From: an uncultured Clostridia bacterium
GTDB lineage: Bacteria; Bacillota; Clostridia; TANB77; CAG-508
Length of the DNA: 64,000 bases
Assembly (NCBI GenBank): GCA_934183305.1
Contig: CAKPSF010000005.1
Span: 1 to 64,000, forward strand
Direction: 5' to 3'
Shown one piece after another: positions 1 through 9,146 of the stretch (positions are counted from its first letter, which is position 1; each line of letters starts with the position of its first letter). Position numbers and translations under genes: made by a program. The notes under the pieces are model-generated. The model searched no databases and was not told the DNA's origin. It worked only from the letters and a program-made list of their open reading frames with translations.

Positions 1-1
1 G

Positions 2-73
2 CTGGGCTGGCTAGATTCGAACTAGCGCATGCCAGAGTCAAAGTCTGGTGCCTTACCGCTTGGCTACAGCCCA
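2..73 (-). tRNA. tRNA-Gln (UUG)
   Basis: Reading the minus strand gives a full 72-nt cloverleaf. The acceptor stem TGGGCTG pairs perfectly with CAGCCCA, the T-loop GTTCGAATC is present, and the anticodon stem CCAGA/TCTGG encloses the loop CTTTGAC with anticodon TTG. The discriminator is G at position 2. Whether CCA is encoded cannot be seen because the window ends. It lies 9 bp downstream of tRNA-His and is probably co-transcribed with it. Confidence 0.96.
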
Positions 74-82
74 ATATATAAA

Positions 83-160
83 TGGGGTGGAAGATGGGAC
101 TCGAACCCACGGTCTCCAGTGCCACAAACTGGCGCGTTAACCAACTACGCTACATCCACC
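83..160 (-). tRNA. tRNA-His (GUG), CCA encoded
   Basis: The minus strand folds into a tRNA with anticodon stem CCAGT/ACTGG and loop TTGTGGC, anticodon GTG (His). The T-arm contains GGTTCGAGTCC. An extra 5' G at 160 pairs with C at 86, the G-1:C73 pair typical of tRNA-His. CCA is encoded at 85-83. Confidence 0.95.
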
Positions 161-198
161 GTTTGCACTATTATTGTTTTACCAACAGTGCAATTAAT

Positions 199-228
199 AT
201 TTTAAACCATTTTATATTATTTTGTCAA
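199..228 (-). promoter_or_regulatory. Housekeeping promoter of the tRNA-His/tRNA-Gln unit
   Basis: On the minus strand a perfect -35 TTGACA (228-223) is followed after 18 bp by TAAAAT (204-199). The expected start is about 30 bp upstream of tRNA-His, so the two tRNAs form one short transcript. Confidence 0.75.
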
Positions 229-256
229 GTAAATTTGTACTTTTTTACTTTAAAAT

Positions 257-285
257 TTTAAAAAATAAGCTGATTATTTTTTAAA
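257..285 (-). terminator. AT-rich terminator-like hairpin after the sortase gene
   Basis: An AAAAAATAA/TTATTTTTT stem with a 5-nt loop starts 2 bp beyond the sortase stop codon, read on the minus strand. The stem is pure A/T, so termination is only probable. Confidence 0.35.
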
Positions 286-286
286 T

Positions 287-940
287 TTAGTCTTCTCTTG
301 CCAAAACTATAGTTCTCGCCTTGCTATCGTTAGTACAAGTAGATAAAGAAATTTCTCTTTTTCCATTTGTATTTCTAGTCATATAAGAAGATTCACTTCC
401 AGATGCTCTATAAATATTATATACAGTATATTTAACTTTTCTTCCTTGCATATCTGTTATATATATAATTGACCCGTTTTCTAGGTTTTTTACATCTGAA
501 AACATTGTTCCATTTCTATAATTGTGTCCTATTATTACTGAATTTCCAACATTATTCAAACCGTTAGAAGTATATAATAGCACTACTGATGTTTCTAATG
601 ATTTGGTAGTAAGTTTTTCTAGTATTGGATATTTTACATTTATTGATGGAATTTGAATTGTTCCAACTACTTCAAATCCTTTATACGTAGTAGTTTTTTG
701 ATTATCTGTTACAGTATTATCATTTCCACTAGCAATTTCACCTTTTGTTGTATTTTGTTCAATAACGTTTTCAGGATTTACTGTAAATTCAAATCTATTA
801 GCTGCCTCTGCTGCTCCTGAGTCGGTAGAATAAGCTTTAAAAATTCTATATCCAATAATACCAACTACGCCAATAATTGCAATTATAGCTATAACTAATA
901 TAACAGTAAGTAAGTTTCCATATTTACTATTATTAAACAT
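287..940 (-). CDS. Sortase family transpeptidase
   Basis: A 217-residue membrane-anchored sortase. Residues about 9-33 form one N-terminal transmembrane segment, followed by a Thr/Asn-rich linker to about residue 85 and the sortase barrel. The catalytic triad is visible: His139 in VIIGHNY, Cys202 in SLSTCT and Arg209 in KARTIVLAR. Sortases cleave a sorting signal and join surface proteins to peptidoglycan or to each other. The short chain and LSTC motif recall class B/D housekeeping-type enzymes, but the class is uncertain. No substrate with an LPxTG-like tail was seen in this window, so its targets lie elsewhere. The start follows a GGAGG site 7 nt upstream. Confidence 0.9.
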   Translation of the reverse strand: MFNNSKYGNLLTVILVIAIIAIIGVVGIIGYRIFKAYSTDSGAAEAANRFEFTVNPENVIEQNTTKGEIASGNDNTVTDNQKTTTYKGFEVVGTIQIPSINVKYPILEKLTTKSLETSVVLLYTSNGLNNVGNSVIIGHNYRNGTMFSDVKNLENGSIIYITDMQGRKVKYTVYNIYRASGSESSYMTRNTNGKREISLSTCTNDSKARTIVLARED

Positions 941-1026
941 ATTTTTTCCTCCTATGCAAAATATTATACTATTTAATTATAACATATTTACCACATTTTT
1001 GATAGTGTTTACAATTATTTTATACG

Positions 1027-1359
1027 CTATATTTTTAATTTTTTTCCACCTAATAAATGTAGATGTAAATGCATAATTTCTTGTCCTCCGTCTGGTCCAC
1101 AATTATTAACTATTCTATAACCATTTTCTAATCCAAATTCTTTGGCAAGTTTTTTTATAACATTAAACATTCTACCAATTAAAGCTTCATCTTTTTCTTC
1201 TATATCCATTACACTAGAAATATGTTTCTTAGGAATAACTAATATATGAACAGGTGCTTTAGGATGTATATCTTTAAAAGCTAATATCTCATCATCTTCA
1301 TATACTTTTTCTGAAGGTATATCACCATTTATTATTTTGCAAAATAAACAATCTTCCAT
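1027..1359 (-). CDS. HIT family nucleotide-binding protein
   Basis: A 110-residue histidine-triad protein of the Hint/PKCI branch. The HxHxH motif is at His97, His99 and His101 (MHLHLHLLGG), and a CxxC pair at Cys4/Cys7 matches zinc-binding Hint proteins. The family hydrolyses purine nucleoside phosphoramidates and adenylated intermediates, including aminoacyl-AMP in some members. The ribosome binding site AAGGAGAA overlaps the end of alaS, so the two are almost certainly translated from one message. A link to aminoacyl-AMP clean-up is inferred from this position only. Confidence 0.92.
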   Translation of the reverse strand: MEDCLFCKIINGDIPSEKVYEDDEILAFKDIHPKAPVHILVIPKKHISSVMDIEEKDEALIGRMFNVIKKLAKEFGLENGYRIVNNCGPDGGQEIMHLHLHLLGGKKLKI

Positions 1360-1374
1360 TTATTCTTTTCTCCT

Positions 1375-3144
1375 TTATTCTAGAATTGCTTTAATACGTC
1401 TTACACCCGCTGATGATGCTTCTTCTTTTTTAATTTTGAATTTTCCAAGTTCAGATGTATTTTTTACATGAGGGCCCCCACATAATTCTAAAGAAACATC
1501 TCCTATTTTATATACAGTTACTATATCTCCATATTTTTCTATAAACATAGCTTCTGCTCCCATAGCAATAGCATCTTCTTTTTTCATTTCTAATTTTTCA
1601 ACCGGTATTGCCATTTTTATGTATTCATTTACTAAATCTTCAACTTTTTGTTTTTCTTCATCTGTCATCTTTGTATCGTGTGAAAAGTCAAACCTTAGTC
1701 TTTCAGATGTGATATTACTTCCTTTTTGATGAACATGCTCTCCTAAAACTTTTTTTAATGCTGCATTTAAAAGATGTGTTGCAGTATGATATTTAGTTTC
1801 CATTTCTCCTGTTGATGCTAGTCCACCTTTAAATTTTTGTTCTGCTCCTGCTCTAGATTTTTCTTGATGTTCTTGAAATTTTTTATTAAATCCGTCTACA
1901 TCAACATTTAAATTTAATTCTTTTGCAAGTTCAACTGTTAGTTCTATTGGAAAGCCAAATGTATCATATAATCTAAAAGCTGTATCTTTATCTATTTCTT
2001 TTATATTATTATTTGCAACAACTTTTTCAAATTCTTTTAAGCCTTTTTCTAGTGTTCTATTAAACTTTACTTTTTCACTTGATATTACTTCAAGTATAAC
2101 TTCTTTATTATTCTCTATTTCTTTGTAGTAATCTTTATATTCATCAATTATTAATGTTGCTAGTTCTTTATCCCAATCATTTGATATATCTATATCTAGT
2201 TTTTTGGCATGTCTTATCATTCTTCTAATTAATCTTCTTAGCACATATCCTTGATCTTTATTAGATGGTTTTATTCCTGAATTATCACCTGCAATCATAA
2301 CAATTGCCCTAATATGATCTGCTATAATTCTCATACTTGTTGTATATTTATCATCTTCATAAGAATGATTAGATAATTCTTCTATTTTTTTAATTATTCC
2401 ACTCCATATAGAAGATTTATAATTGTCTGTATATCCTTCTAGTATTGCTGTTACTCTTTCTACTCCAAGTCCTGTATCAACATTTTTATTTTTTAGTGGT
2501 GTAAATGTGCCGTCTGTTTCATGGTTGTATTGCATAAAAACATTATTCCATATTTCTACCCAATTTTCATCTTCCGGATCATAATTGTCTGGAACTGGCT
2601 CATTGCTTCTCCAATAAAATATCTCTGTATCTGGTCCACATGGTCCTGTAAGTTCCATATTAGGCCACCAGTTATCGTCTTCTCCTAAGAATGCAATTTT
2701 CTTTTCTTCTATGCCTAATCCTTTCCATAGTTCAGCGGATTCTGTATCGGCAGGTACTATATCATTTCCTTTGAATACTGTTACAGCCAATTTTTCTACT
2801 GGAATATTTAAATATTTAGTTAATAATTCGAAACTCCAAGAAATAGATTCTTTTTTAAAGTAATCTCCTAAAGACCAATTTCCAAGCATTTCAAAAAAAG
2901 TATGATGTGTTTTGTCTCCTACCTCATCTAAATCATTAGTTCTAAAACATTTTTGTACATCTGTTAAACGTTTTCCTTCCGGATGAGGCTCACCTTTCAA
3001 GTATGGCACTAATGGTTGCATACCTGCAGTATTGAATAAACATGTTGGGTCATTTTCAGGAATTATTGGAGCACTAGGTATTATTTTGTGTCCTCTTTCT
3101 TCAAAGAATTTTAAATACGTATTTTTTAAATCTATCTTGCTCAT
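1375..3144 (-). CDS. alaS: Alanyl-tRNA synthetase, short form without C-Ala domain
   Basis: Charges tRNA-Ala. From the chosen start the protein is 589 residues, against about 870-880 for usual bacterial AlaRS. The class II catalytic core is intact (FNTAGMQP, KCFRTNDLDEVG, TGPCGPDTEIF, DTGLGVERV). The editing domain keeps its zinc ligands His453/His457 (HTATHLL) and Cys555/His559 (CGGPH), then the chain stops, so the DHHA1/C-Ala region is absent. No downstream remnant is visible: HIT follows at once. The ATG at 3144 was preferred to an in-frame ATG at 3186 because an AGGAGAT site lies about 10 nt upstream and the longer form would overlap the cyclophilin gene. Sure of identity; the shortening is real in this sequence. 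Confidence 0.95.
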   Translation of the reverse strand: MSKIDLKNTYLKFFEERGHKIIPSAPIIPENDPTCLFNTAGMQPLVPYLKGEPHPEGKRLTDVQKCFRTNDLDEVGDKTHHTFFEMLGNWSLGDYFKKESISWSFELLTKYLNIPVEKLAVTVFKGNDIVPADTESAELWKGLGIEEKKIAFLGEDDNWWPNMELTGPCGPDTEIFYWRSNEPVPDNYDPEDENWVEIWNNVFMQYNHETDGTFTPLKNKNVDTGLGVERVTAILEGYTDNYKSSIWSGIIKKIEELSNHSYEDDKYTTSMRIIADHIRAIVMIAGDNSGIKPSNKDQGYVLRRLIRRMIRHAKKLDIDISNDWDKELATLIIDEYKDYYKEIENNKEVILEVISSEKVKFNRTLEKGLKEFEKVVANNNIKEIDKDTAFRLYDTFGFPIELTVELAKELNLNVDVDGFNKKFQEHQEKSRAGAEQKFKGGLASTGEMETKYHTATHLLNAALKKVLGEHVHQKGSNITSERLRFDFSHDTKMTDEEKQKVEDLVNEYIKMAIPVEKLEMKKEDAIAMGAEAMFIEKYGDIVTVYKIGDVSLELCGGPHVKNTSELGKFKIKKEEASSAGVRRIKAILE

Positions 3145-3175
3145 TTTATTTTTTGTATCTCCTCTTTTAATTTGA

Positions 3176-3994
3176 TTATTGTACACTATATGACATCATT
3201 GAGTTAAAGTAACTGTTTATATCAAACTTGTCATGTGTTTCAGGTTTGCTATATTCTTCGCCAAAAGTTTCAACTCTTATATTATCTATAATTGGTGCAT
3301 TAACTGGAGTTGATTCTTCTGTATCCTCTTCACTTGATTTTTTAACTTCCACACTTGCAACTTTTTCCAATACATCAAATCCTTCTATAACTTTTCCAAA
3401 ACCAGCATAATATCCGGTTAATGATATGTTATCATCTGTGGTCATTATAAAGAATTGTGAACCAGCTGAATTGTAGCCTTTTTCCACTAAAGAAGGATAA
3501 TAACTTGCATAATTTGAAAAATCATTTCTAGCCATAGCAATTACACCTTTTTCTAGTTTTAAAGTGTTTGCTTCATAATTATTTTGTAAAAATTCACCAT
3601 CTATATTATAATCCTTGTCTGCATCTGAGCCTTTTGAAATACTATTGTCTAGATAAGCTAAACTTGGAGAACCAGAACCATTTCCTGTTCTATCTCCACC
3701 TTGTATCATAAAATCTTTTAATATTCTATGAAATGTTAAGCCATCATAAAATCCATTATTTGATAACATTATAAAATTGTTAACTGTATTTGGCGCTTTA
3801 TCTGGATATAATTCTATTTTTATAGTTCCATAATCTCTAATATTTAAAGTAGCTATTGGATTTTTCACTTCGTGAGTTTTACTTTTATAATACCCAAAAC
3901 ATAAAAAAACAATTAGAGCTGCAACAGCTAATGTTATTAATAGCAAAACTATAAATTGAGTATTTTCTTTTCTTTTATTTACTTTCTTTTTCAT
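3176..3994 (-). CDS. Membrane-anchored cyclophilin-type peptidyl-prolyl isomerase
   Basis: About 272 residues from the preferred start: a lysine-rich N-terminus, one transmembrane segment (about residues 14-37), then an extracytoplasmic cyclophilin domain. Typical motifs are FHRILKDFMIQGGD, GVIAMAR and NSAGSQFFIMT. It should catalyse cis-trans isomerisation of prolyl bonds in exported proteins. The ATG at 3994 has AAAGGAAA about 8-10 nt upstream; in-frame ATGs at 4015 and 4036 are alternatives, the latter overlapping the upstream gene. The acidic C-terminal tail after the barrel is not assigned. It sits between a prepilin-like gene and alaS in an apparent operon. Confidence 0.9.
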   Translation of the reverse strand: MKKKVNKRKENTQFIVLLLITLAVAALIVFLCFGYYKSKTHEVKNPIATLNIRDYGTIKIELYPDKAPNTVNNFIMLSNNGFYDGLTFHRILKDFMIQGGDRTGNGSGSPSLAYLDNSISKGSDADKDYNIDGEFLQNNYEANTLKLEKGVIAMARNDFSNYASYYPSLVEKGYNSAGSQFFIMTTDDNISLTGYYAGFGKVIEGFDVLEKVASVEVKKSSEEDTEESTPVNAPIIDNIRVETFGEEYSKPETHDKFDINSYFNSMMSYSVQ

Positions 3995-4019
3995 TTTTAT
4001 TAATTTCCTTTCCATTTTA

Positions 4020-4811
4020 TTAAATTTCTGTAACAACTAAATTATTCTTACTATCTACTTCAAGTTTTATTGTCTTTTCTATTTTATTTCCATTTGTATC
4101 TTCAAATAAAATATTATATTGTGTAAGTTCATCTACAATCATTTCGAAATTTGTTGATGTTTCCCAATACTTAGTAGAAGTCTTTTTATATTTTAGCTTT
4201 CCGCTTCCGTCCAAATCTCCTATTGTATTACTTGGTGTTACAATAATCCTATATTTATTATCTCCATAACTAGTTGCGCTATATTTAAGAGAATTTATCG
4301 TTCCAACATTTTTACTTGCATTTTGTTTTATTAAATATGTAGTTGTTTCTAATGCATAATAGGTTTTTCCATTTATTTCTATTCCATCTTCTGCAATAAC
4401 TACTCTATTATTAAAATCAATAAAAACATTGTAATCAAAATCTAGTAATTCAAAAAACTTTTTTAATTCTTCTGCAGTAAAATATCTATATTTAGTAATA
4501 TCTATATTTAAGTTTTCGCTTCTATTTATACTATCTAATTTTGCTTGTTTGGTACTATCAAGCGCTCCAAAAGCAGTTCCTTGTTCTTTTAAGTATACAG
4601 TTTTACCATTTTCATCTGTATAAGTCTCGTTATTTGCTGCAATCTCATCTACCCTTTTTTGAATAATTTCTAATTTACTATAAAACCCTTTTAATCTTGT
4701 TGCTTCTATTGAATCAGTTCCAGAGCTTATTGATACTCCTGCTATTATAAGTAATACTACAATAGTAATTATTAATGCTACCAAAGTAATACCATGTTCT
4801 TGTTTAACCAA
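4020..4811 (-). CDS. Prepilin-like secreted protein (first of three)
   Basis: About 263 residues with a type IV prepilin-like N-terminus: a short charged leader, then Gly and the hydrophobic helix ITLVALIITIVVLLIIAG. Canonical major pilins have Glu at mature position 5; here it is Ala. After the helix comes an alpha-helical stretch and a beta-rich region without a recognised domain. I place the start at a TTG (4811) because AGAGGGTGA lies 6 nt upstream; the resulting leader MVKQEHG matches the leaders of the two other family members here. A GTG at 4820 is possible but would overlap its own ribosome site. No pilus assembly ATPase or prepilin peptidase is in the window. Confidence 0.75.
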   Translation of the reverse strand: MVKQEHGITLVALIITIVVLLIIAGVSISSGTDSIEATRLKGFYSKLEIIQKRVDEIAANNETYTDENGKTVYLKEQGTAFGALDSTKQAKLDSINRSENLNIDITKYRYFTAEELKKFFELLDFDYNVFIDFNNRVVIAEDGIEINGKTYYALETTTYLIKQNASKNVGTINSLKYSATSYGDNKYRIIVTPSNTIGDLDGSGKLKYKKTSTKYWETSTNFEMIVDELTQYNILFEDTNGNKIEKTIKLEVDSKNNLVVTEI

Positions 4812-4829
4812 TTTCTTCACCCTCTCTAA

Positions 4830-5906
4830 TTAAATAATAACATTATCAAAAACAAATTGTTCTTGCATTCTTTTTATAGATTGTTTAATGTTCTTAGCCC
4901 TTACTTCTCCAATTCCTTCTACTTCATCTAAAGCTGGAATATCAGCTGCAATTACATGTTGGAATGTTTTAAATGATTTTATTAAATTTTCAACAATATT
5001 GCTTGGCATTCTTGGAATTTTGCTTAAAATCCTATATCCCTTCGGATATACTGCAACTTCATCATAATTATCAAAATCGCCATATCCAAGTATGCTAGCA
5101 ATTTTATTTTGATTCATTAATTCTTCATATTCTAATTCTATTATTTGATTAAACACCTTGTCTAAAGTTCTTTTTTTGCCTGGGGCAATATAGTCTTTTA
5201 TAACTAATTGTTCTTCTTTTTCTAGTCCTCCAATTAATTCGTCTAATTGAATGTCTAAAAGGCGCCCTTCTTCTCCTAATTCTATAATAGTTTTCTTAAC
5301 CTCTTCTGCCATTCTCATTGTCATTTCTGCTCTTTGTATAACAGTTAAAACATTATCTAGTGTAACAATGTCATTAAATTCATACTCGTTCATTATGTTT
5401 ATCTTTGTATCAAATACCTTTTTGTATTTTTCAACAGTTTGTAAAGCTTGATTCGCTTTTTCTAAAATGCTTGAAGTTTCTTCTAGCACATATTTAATAG
5501 TTTCTTTATATAAAGTAATTATACTTCTTCTTTGAGATATACTTATAACTAAATTTCCTGTTTGTTTTGCCGTTCTTTCTGCTGTTCTATGTCTTGTTCC
5601 TGTTTCACGAGTCTCTATATTAAAAGATGGAATAAGTTGTGCATTTGCATATAAAATTTTCTTTAAATCACTACTTAAAACAATAGCTCCATCCATTTTT
5701 GCAAGTTCATATAACTTTGCTGGTGTATAATCTACGTTTATGTAAAAACCACCATCAACTATATCCAACACTTCTTTTGAATCGCCAACAACAATTAATC
5801 CACCAGTTTTTGACTTTAAAATGTTTTCTAAGCCTTCTCTAATATCTGTTCCTGGTGCAACCATTTTTAGTATTTTCATAAATTCTTCTTCTTTATTATT
5901 AGCCAT
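4830..5906 (-). CDS. disA: DNA integrity scanning protein DisA, diadenylate cyclase
   Basis: A 358-residue DisA that makes c-di-AMP from two ATP while scanning DNA for branched structures. The DAC domain has the DGA motif at residues 72-74 and the RHR motif at 105-107 (GTRHRTAERTAK). A helical linker and a C-terminal helix-hairpin-helix DNA-binding region follow (DEVEGIGEVRAKNIKQ). It lies 40 bp downstream of radA, the order found in Bacillus subtilis, where RadA acts with DisA at recombination intermediates. Length and motifs are standard. Confidence 0.97.
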   Translation of the reverse strand: MANNKEEEFMKILKMVAPGTDIREGLENILKSKTGGLIVVGDSKEVLDIVDGGFYINVDYTPAKLYELAKMDGAIVLSSDLKKILYANAQLIPSFNIETRETGTRHRTAERTAKQTGNLVISISQRRSIITLYKETIKYVLEETSSILEKANQALQTVEKYKKVFDTKINIMNEYEFNDIVTLDNVLTVIQRAEMTMRMAEEVKKTIIELGEEGRLLDIQLDELIGGLEKEEQLVIKDYIAPGKKRTLDKVFNQIIELEYEELMNQNKIASILGYGDFDNYDEVAVYPKGYRILSKIPRMPSNIVENLIKSFKTFQHVIAADIPALDEVEGIGEVRAKNIKQSIKRMQEQFVFDNVII

Positions 5907-5945
5907 ATCTCATTCCCTTCTTTTATTGAAGTTTAATAAAATGTA

Positions 5946-7304
5946 TTACTTAAATAAAGTTCTCATTGCCTCATTAACATTACTAACGCCTATTATATCT
6001 AATTTATAACTTTCTTTCAATAGTTTTTTGTTACTTTCTGGAATTATACACTTTTTAAATCCTAATTTTTCTGCTTCTTTTATTCTTTTCTCTATTAAAT
6101 TTACGCTTCTAATTTCTCCGGTTAATCCAACCTCTCCTAATACTACTGTTTTTTTGTCTATTGGAATATTTTTAAAACTAGAAACAGTTGCAGCAATTAT
6201 TCCTAAATCTATTGCTGGTTCATTTATTTTCAAACCACTTACAACATTTAAATAAACATCCTGATTTCCTAGATTTATACCAACCTTTTTTTCAAGCACA
6301 GCTATTAAAACAGCTAATCTGTTATAGTCTATTCCATTTGCTGTTCTTCTTGGTAAACCATAAACAGTAGGAGTTGTTAAGGCTTGAAATTCAACCAAAA
6401 GAGGTCTCGTTCCTTCTATTGTAGCAATAATTACAGAACCTGCTGGATTTTCTCCACTATCTGATATTAGCACTTTAGACGGGTCTGTTATTTCTACTAA
6501 GCCCTCATTTTGCATTTCAAACATTCCTATTTCATTAGTTGAACCAAATCTATTTTTAACTCCTCTAAGCATTCTATATGAAAAATATCTTTCGCCCTCT
6601 AAATACAAAACAGTATCTACCATATGTTCTAAAACTCTTGGGCCTGCAATATTTCCATCCTTTGTAACATGTCCAATTAATATAGTTGTAATACTATTTT
6701 CTTTACATGTTCTCATTATTCTAGCAGTAATCTCTCTAACTTGACTAACACTTCCTGGTGCAGATGTAATTTCTTCTGAAAACATTGTTTGAATAGAATC
6801 AATTATTACCAATTTAGGTGTAATAGATAAAATATTACTTTCTATATTTTCAATATTAGTTTCAGATAGGAATAGCAAATTGTCTTTTTTTACACCTAAT
6901 CTATCTGCTCTTAATTTAATTTGTTCTCCTGACTCTTCGCCTGAAATATATAGTATTTTACCATCAGTTTTTATCTTATCACATATTTGCAAAATTAAAG
7001 TAGACTTGCCAATTCCAGGTTCACCACCTAAAAGTATAAGTGAACCATTTACTAAGCCTCCTCCAAGTACTCTATCCAATTCATTAAAACCTGTACTTAT
7101 TTTTAAGTCTGTTTTTCCTTCTATTTTATTTAATTCTATTGGCTTTGCAATTTCTTTACTTTTTCCAACACTGCCTTTAGAACTTGAAACAACCTTTTCT
7201 TCATAAAAAGTATTCCATTCGTTGCAGGCAGGACACTTTCCAAGCCACTTTGGTGACTCATATCCACAACTGCTACATACAAAAACAGTTTTATTTTTTG
7301 CCAT
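5946..7304 (-). CDS. radA: DNA repair protein RadA (Sms)
   Basis: A 452-residue RecA-like branch-migration helicase. A four-cysteine zinc finger opens the protein (Cys10, Cys13, Cys24, Cys27), the Walker A motif GEPGIGKS is at 94-101, the RadA-specific KNRFG motif is near residue 250, and the C-terminal third is the Lon-like domain (NVVSGLKINEPAIDLG). It extends D-loops during recombination and repair. The start has AAAGGA about 9 nt upstream; an in-frame-looking alternative further upstream is in another frame and was rejected. Probably co-transcribed with disA. Confidence 0.97.
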   Translation of the reverse strand: MAKNKTVFVCSSCGYESPKWLGKCPACNEWNTFYEEKVVSSSKGSVGKSKEIAKPIELNKIEGKTDLKISTGFNELDRVLGGGLVNGSLILLGGEPGIGKSTLILQICDKIKTDGKILYISGEESGEQIKLRADRLGVKKDNLLFLSETNIENIESNILSITPKLVIIDSIQTMFSEEITSAPGSVSQVREITARIMRTCKENSITTILIGHVTKDGNIAGPRVLEHMVDTVLYLEGERYFSYRMLRGVKNRFGSTNEIGMFEMQNEGLVEITDPSKVLISDSGENPAGSVIIATIEGTRPLLVEFQALTTPTVYGLPRRTANGIDYNRLAVLIAVLEKKVGINLGNQDVYLNVVSGLKINEPAIDLGIIAATVSSFKNIPIDKKTVVLGEVGLTGEIRSVNLIEKRIKEAEKLGFKKCIIPESNKKLLKESYKLDIIGVSNVNEAMRTLFK

Positions 7305-7386
7305 ATCATTTTTCCTTTCAATTTTGTATTCAAATTATATCATTATTAATCTTTCATATCAAGAAAAAGTTATGTTACCATAACTT

Positions 7387-9006
7387 TTATTTTCTTAATG
7401 ATTTTGCGTGATTAATAGAAATTTCTGTTATATCACCACTTGCAATTCTTGCAATTTCTTTTATTGTTTCTTCTTCGTTTAATAATTGTACATTTGTAAT
7501 AGTTTTTTCATTTTCAACTTTTTTATAAATAAAATAGTTATAATCTCCTTTTGCAGCAATACTTGCTAAATGTGTTACGCACAAAACTTGATGCATTTTA
7601 GATATTGATTTTAATTTTTCTCCAACACTTTTGGCAGCCATTCCACTTATTCCTGTATCTATTTCATCAAAAATTAGCACTGGTACATTATCTACATTTG
7701 ATAGCACATTTTTAATTGCAAGCATTATTCTAGACATTTCACCGCCAGATGCAATTTTGCATAATGGTTTTGCATCTTCACCAATATTAGTCTTAATCAT
7801 AATCTCAACTATGTCTAGTCCATTTGCATTAAAATTTCCTTCATTAAATACAATATTTATATTAATTCTCGCATTTTTCATTTCTAAATCTGCAAGTTCT
7901 GTGTTTATTTTTTCTTCCAAAACTTTTGCATATTTATTTCTAAGTATATTTAATTTTGTTCCAATTTCTAACATTTCATTTCTAAGTTGTTCAAGTTCTT
8001 TTTTTAATTTATTATTATGTTCATCAATATTTTCTAGTTTAACAATTTCTTCTTCTACTTCATTTTTATATTTTAAAATTTCATCAATTGTATTTCCATA
8101 TTTTCTTTTTAATGAAAATATTAAGTCTAACCTATTTTCTAATTCTTGTCGTTGCTCTTCGTCGAAATATACATCTTCTCTTAATGATGAAATATCTCTG
8201 CCAATTTCTTGTATATCATAATATGTGCTTTTTAATGAATTTAAGGTTTTAGCATAATTCTCATCTAAGTTTTCTATTTTTTCTAATGCTCTTATAGCTT
8301 CATTTATTGCATCAATTGAATGTTCTGATATTTCCATATCTGCCACATTTAAGCTTTCATTTATTTTTTCTGAATTTAATATTATTTTTCTATCTGCTTC
8401 TAATTTTTCATCTTCGCCCAATTTTAAATTAGCATTATCTATTTCTTCAAATTGATATTTTAATAAATCTAATTTTCTTTGTTTTTCCTTGTCATCTCCA
8501 TAGTTGTTTTTAAGCTCTATTTTTATAGAATTATACTGTTTATATAACTCTTTATATTTTACTTTTAATTCTTTAATTTCTTCTTCTCCAAAGCTATCTA
8601 AATATTCAATATGTGTAGATGGATTTAGTAATTGTTGGTTATCGTGTTGGCCATGAATATCAATTACATTTTCCATAAAACTCTTTAGTTCATTTACAGT
8701 AACCATTCTTCCATTAATTTTACACATATTTCTACCATTTGCATAAATTTCTCTAGATACAATAATATTGCCATCAACAGCCATTTCATTTTCTGGTAGG
8801 TATATACAAGCTTCAACAAATGAAAAATTTTCTCCTTTTCTTATCATATCTTTAGAAAAACGCTCACCTGATATAATTCCTAAAGAGTCAATTATTAGAG
8901 TTTTACCAGCACCAGTTTCACCAGTTAATATATTTAAACCATTATTTAAATCAATACTTAAATCATCTATAATTCCTATATTTTTTATATGTAATGTGCT
9001 AATCAT
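7387..9006 (-). CDS. recN: DNA repair protein RecN
   Basis: A 539-residue SMC-like ATPase acting early at double-strand breaks. The Walker A GETGAGKT is at residues 29-36, long charged coiled coils fill residues about 150-365, the ABC-type signature appears in IASGGEMSR, and Walker B is PVLIFDEIDTGISG. The C-terminus has the conserved CVTHLASIAA. Length is close to the usual 550-570. It lies 80 bp upstream of radA, completing a repair cluster recN-radA-disA. Confidence 0.97.
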   Translation of the reverse strand: MISTLHIKNIGIIDDLSIDLNNGLNILTGETGAGKTLIIDSLGIISGERFSKDMIRKGENFSFVEACIYLPENEMAVDGNIIVSREIYANGRNMCKINGRMVTVNELKSFMENVIDIHGQHDNQQLLNPSTHIEYLDSFGEEEIKELKVKYKELYKQYNSIKIELKNNYGDDKEKQRKLDLLKYQFEEIDNANLKLGEDEKLEADRKIILNSEKINESLNVADMEISEHSIDAINEAIRALEKIENLDENYAKTLNSLKSTYYDIQEIGRDISSLREDVYFDEEQRQELENRLDLIFSLKRKYGNTIDEILKYKNEVEEEIVKLENIDEHNNKLKKELEQLRNEMLEIGTKLNILRNKYAKVLEEKINTELADLEMKNARININIVFNEGNFNANGLDIVEIMIKTNIGEDAKPLCKIASGGEMSRIMLAIKNVLSNVDNVPVLIFDEIDTGISGMAAKSVGEKLKSISKMHQVLCVTHLASIAAKGDYNYFIYKKVENEKTITNVQLLNEEETIKEIARIASGDITEISINHAKSLRK

Positions 9007-9108
9007 ATTTTCCTCTCCTTTAAAAAAGAACTTTTGTTCGTTAATATTTTATTCTTTTTTTATAATATTGTCAACACATTTTTATAATTCTTTTATTAAT
9101 TTTTCTCT

Positions 9109-9137
9109 CAAAAAAATAGAGGGGATTTTCCCTCTAC
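9109..9137 (-). terminator. Intrinsic terminator of valS
   Basis: On the minus strand the stem GTAGAGGG/CCCTCTAT closes over a short A-rich loop and is followed by seven T. It begins about 10 bp after the valS stop codon. Confidence 0.85.
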
Positions 9138-9146
9138 TTTTCAATA

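Noticed and set aside
7136..7333. Minus-strand frame overlapping the start of radA
   Set aside because: It lies in a different frame within the conserved zinc-finger region of radA and lacks homology.
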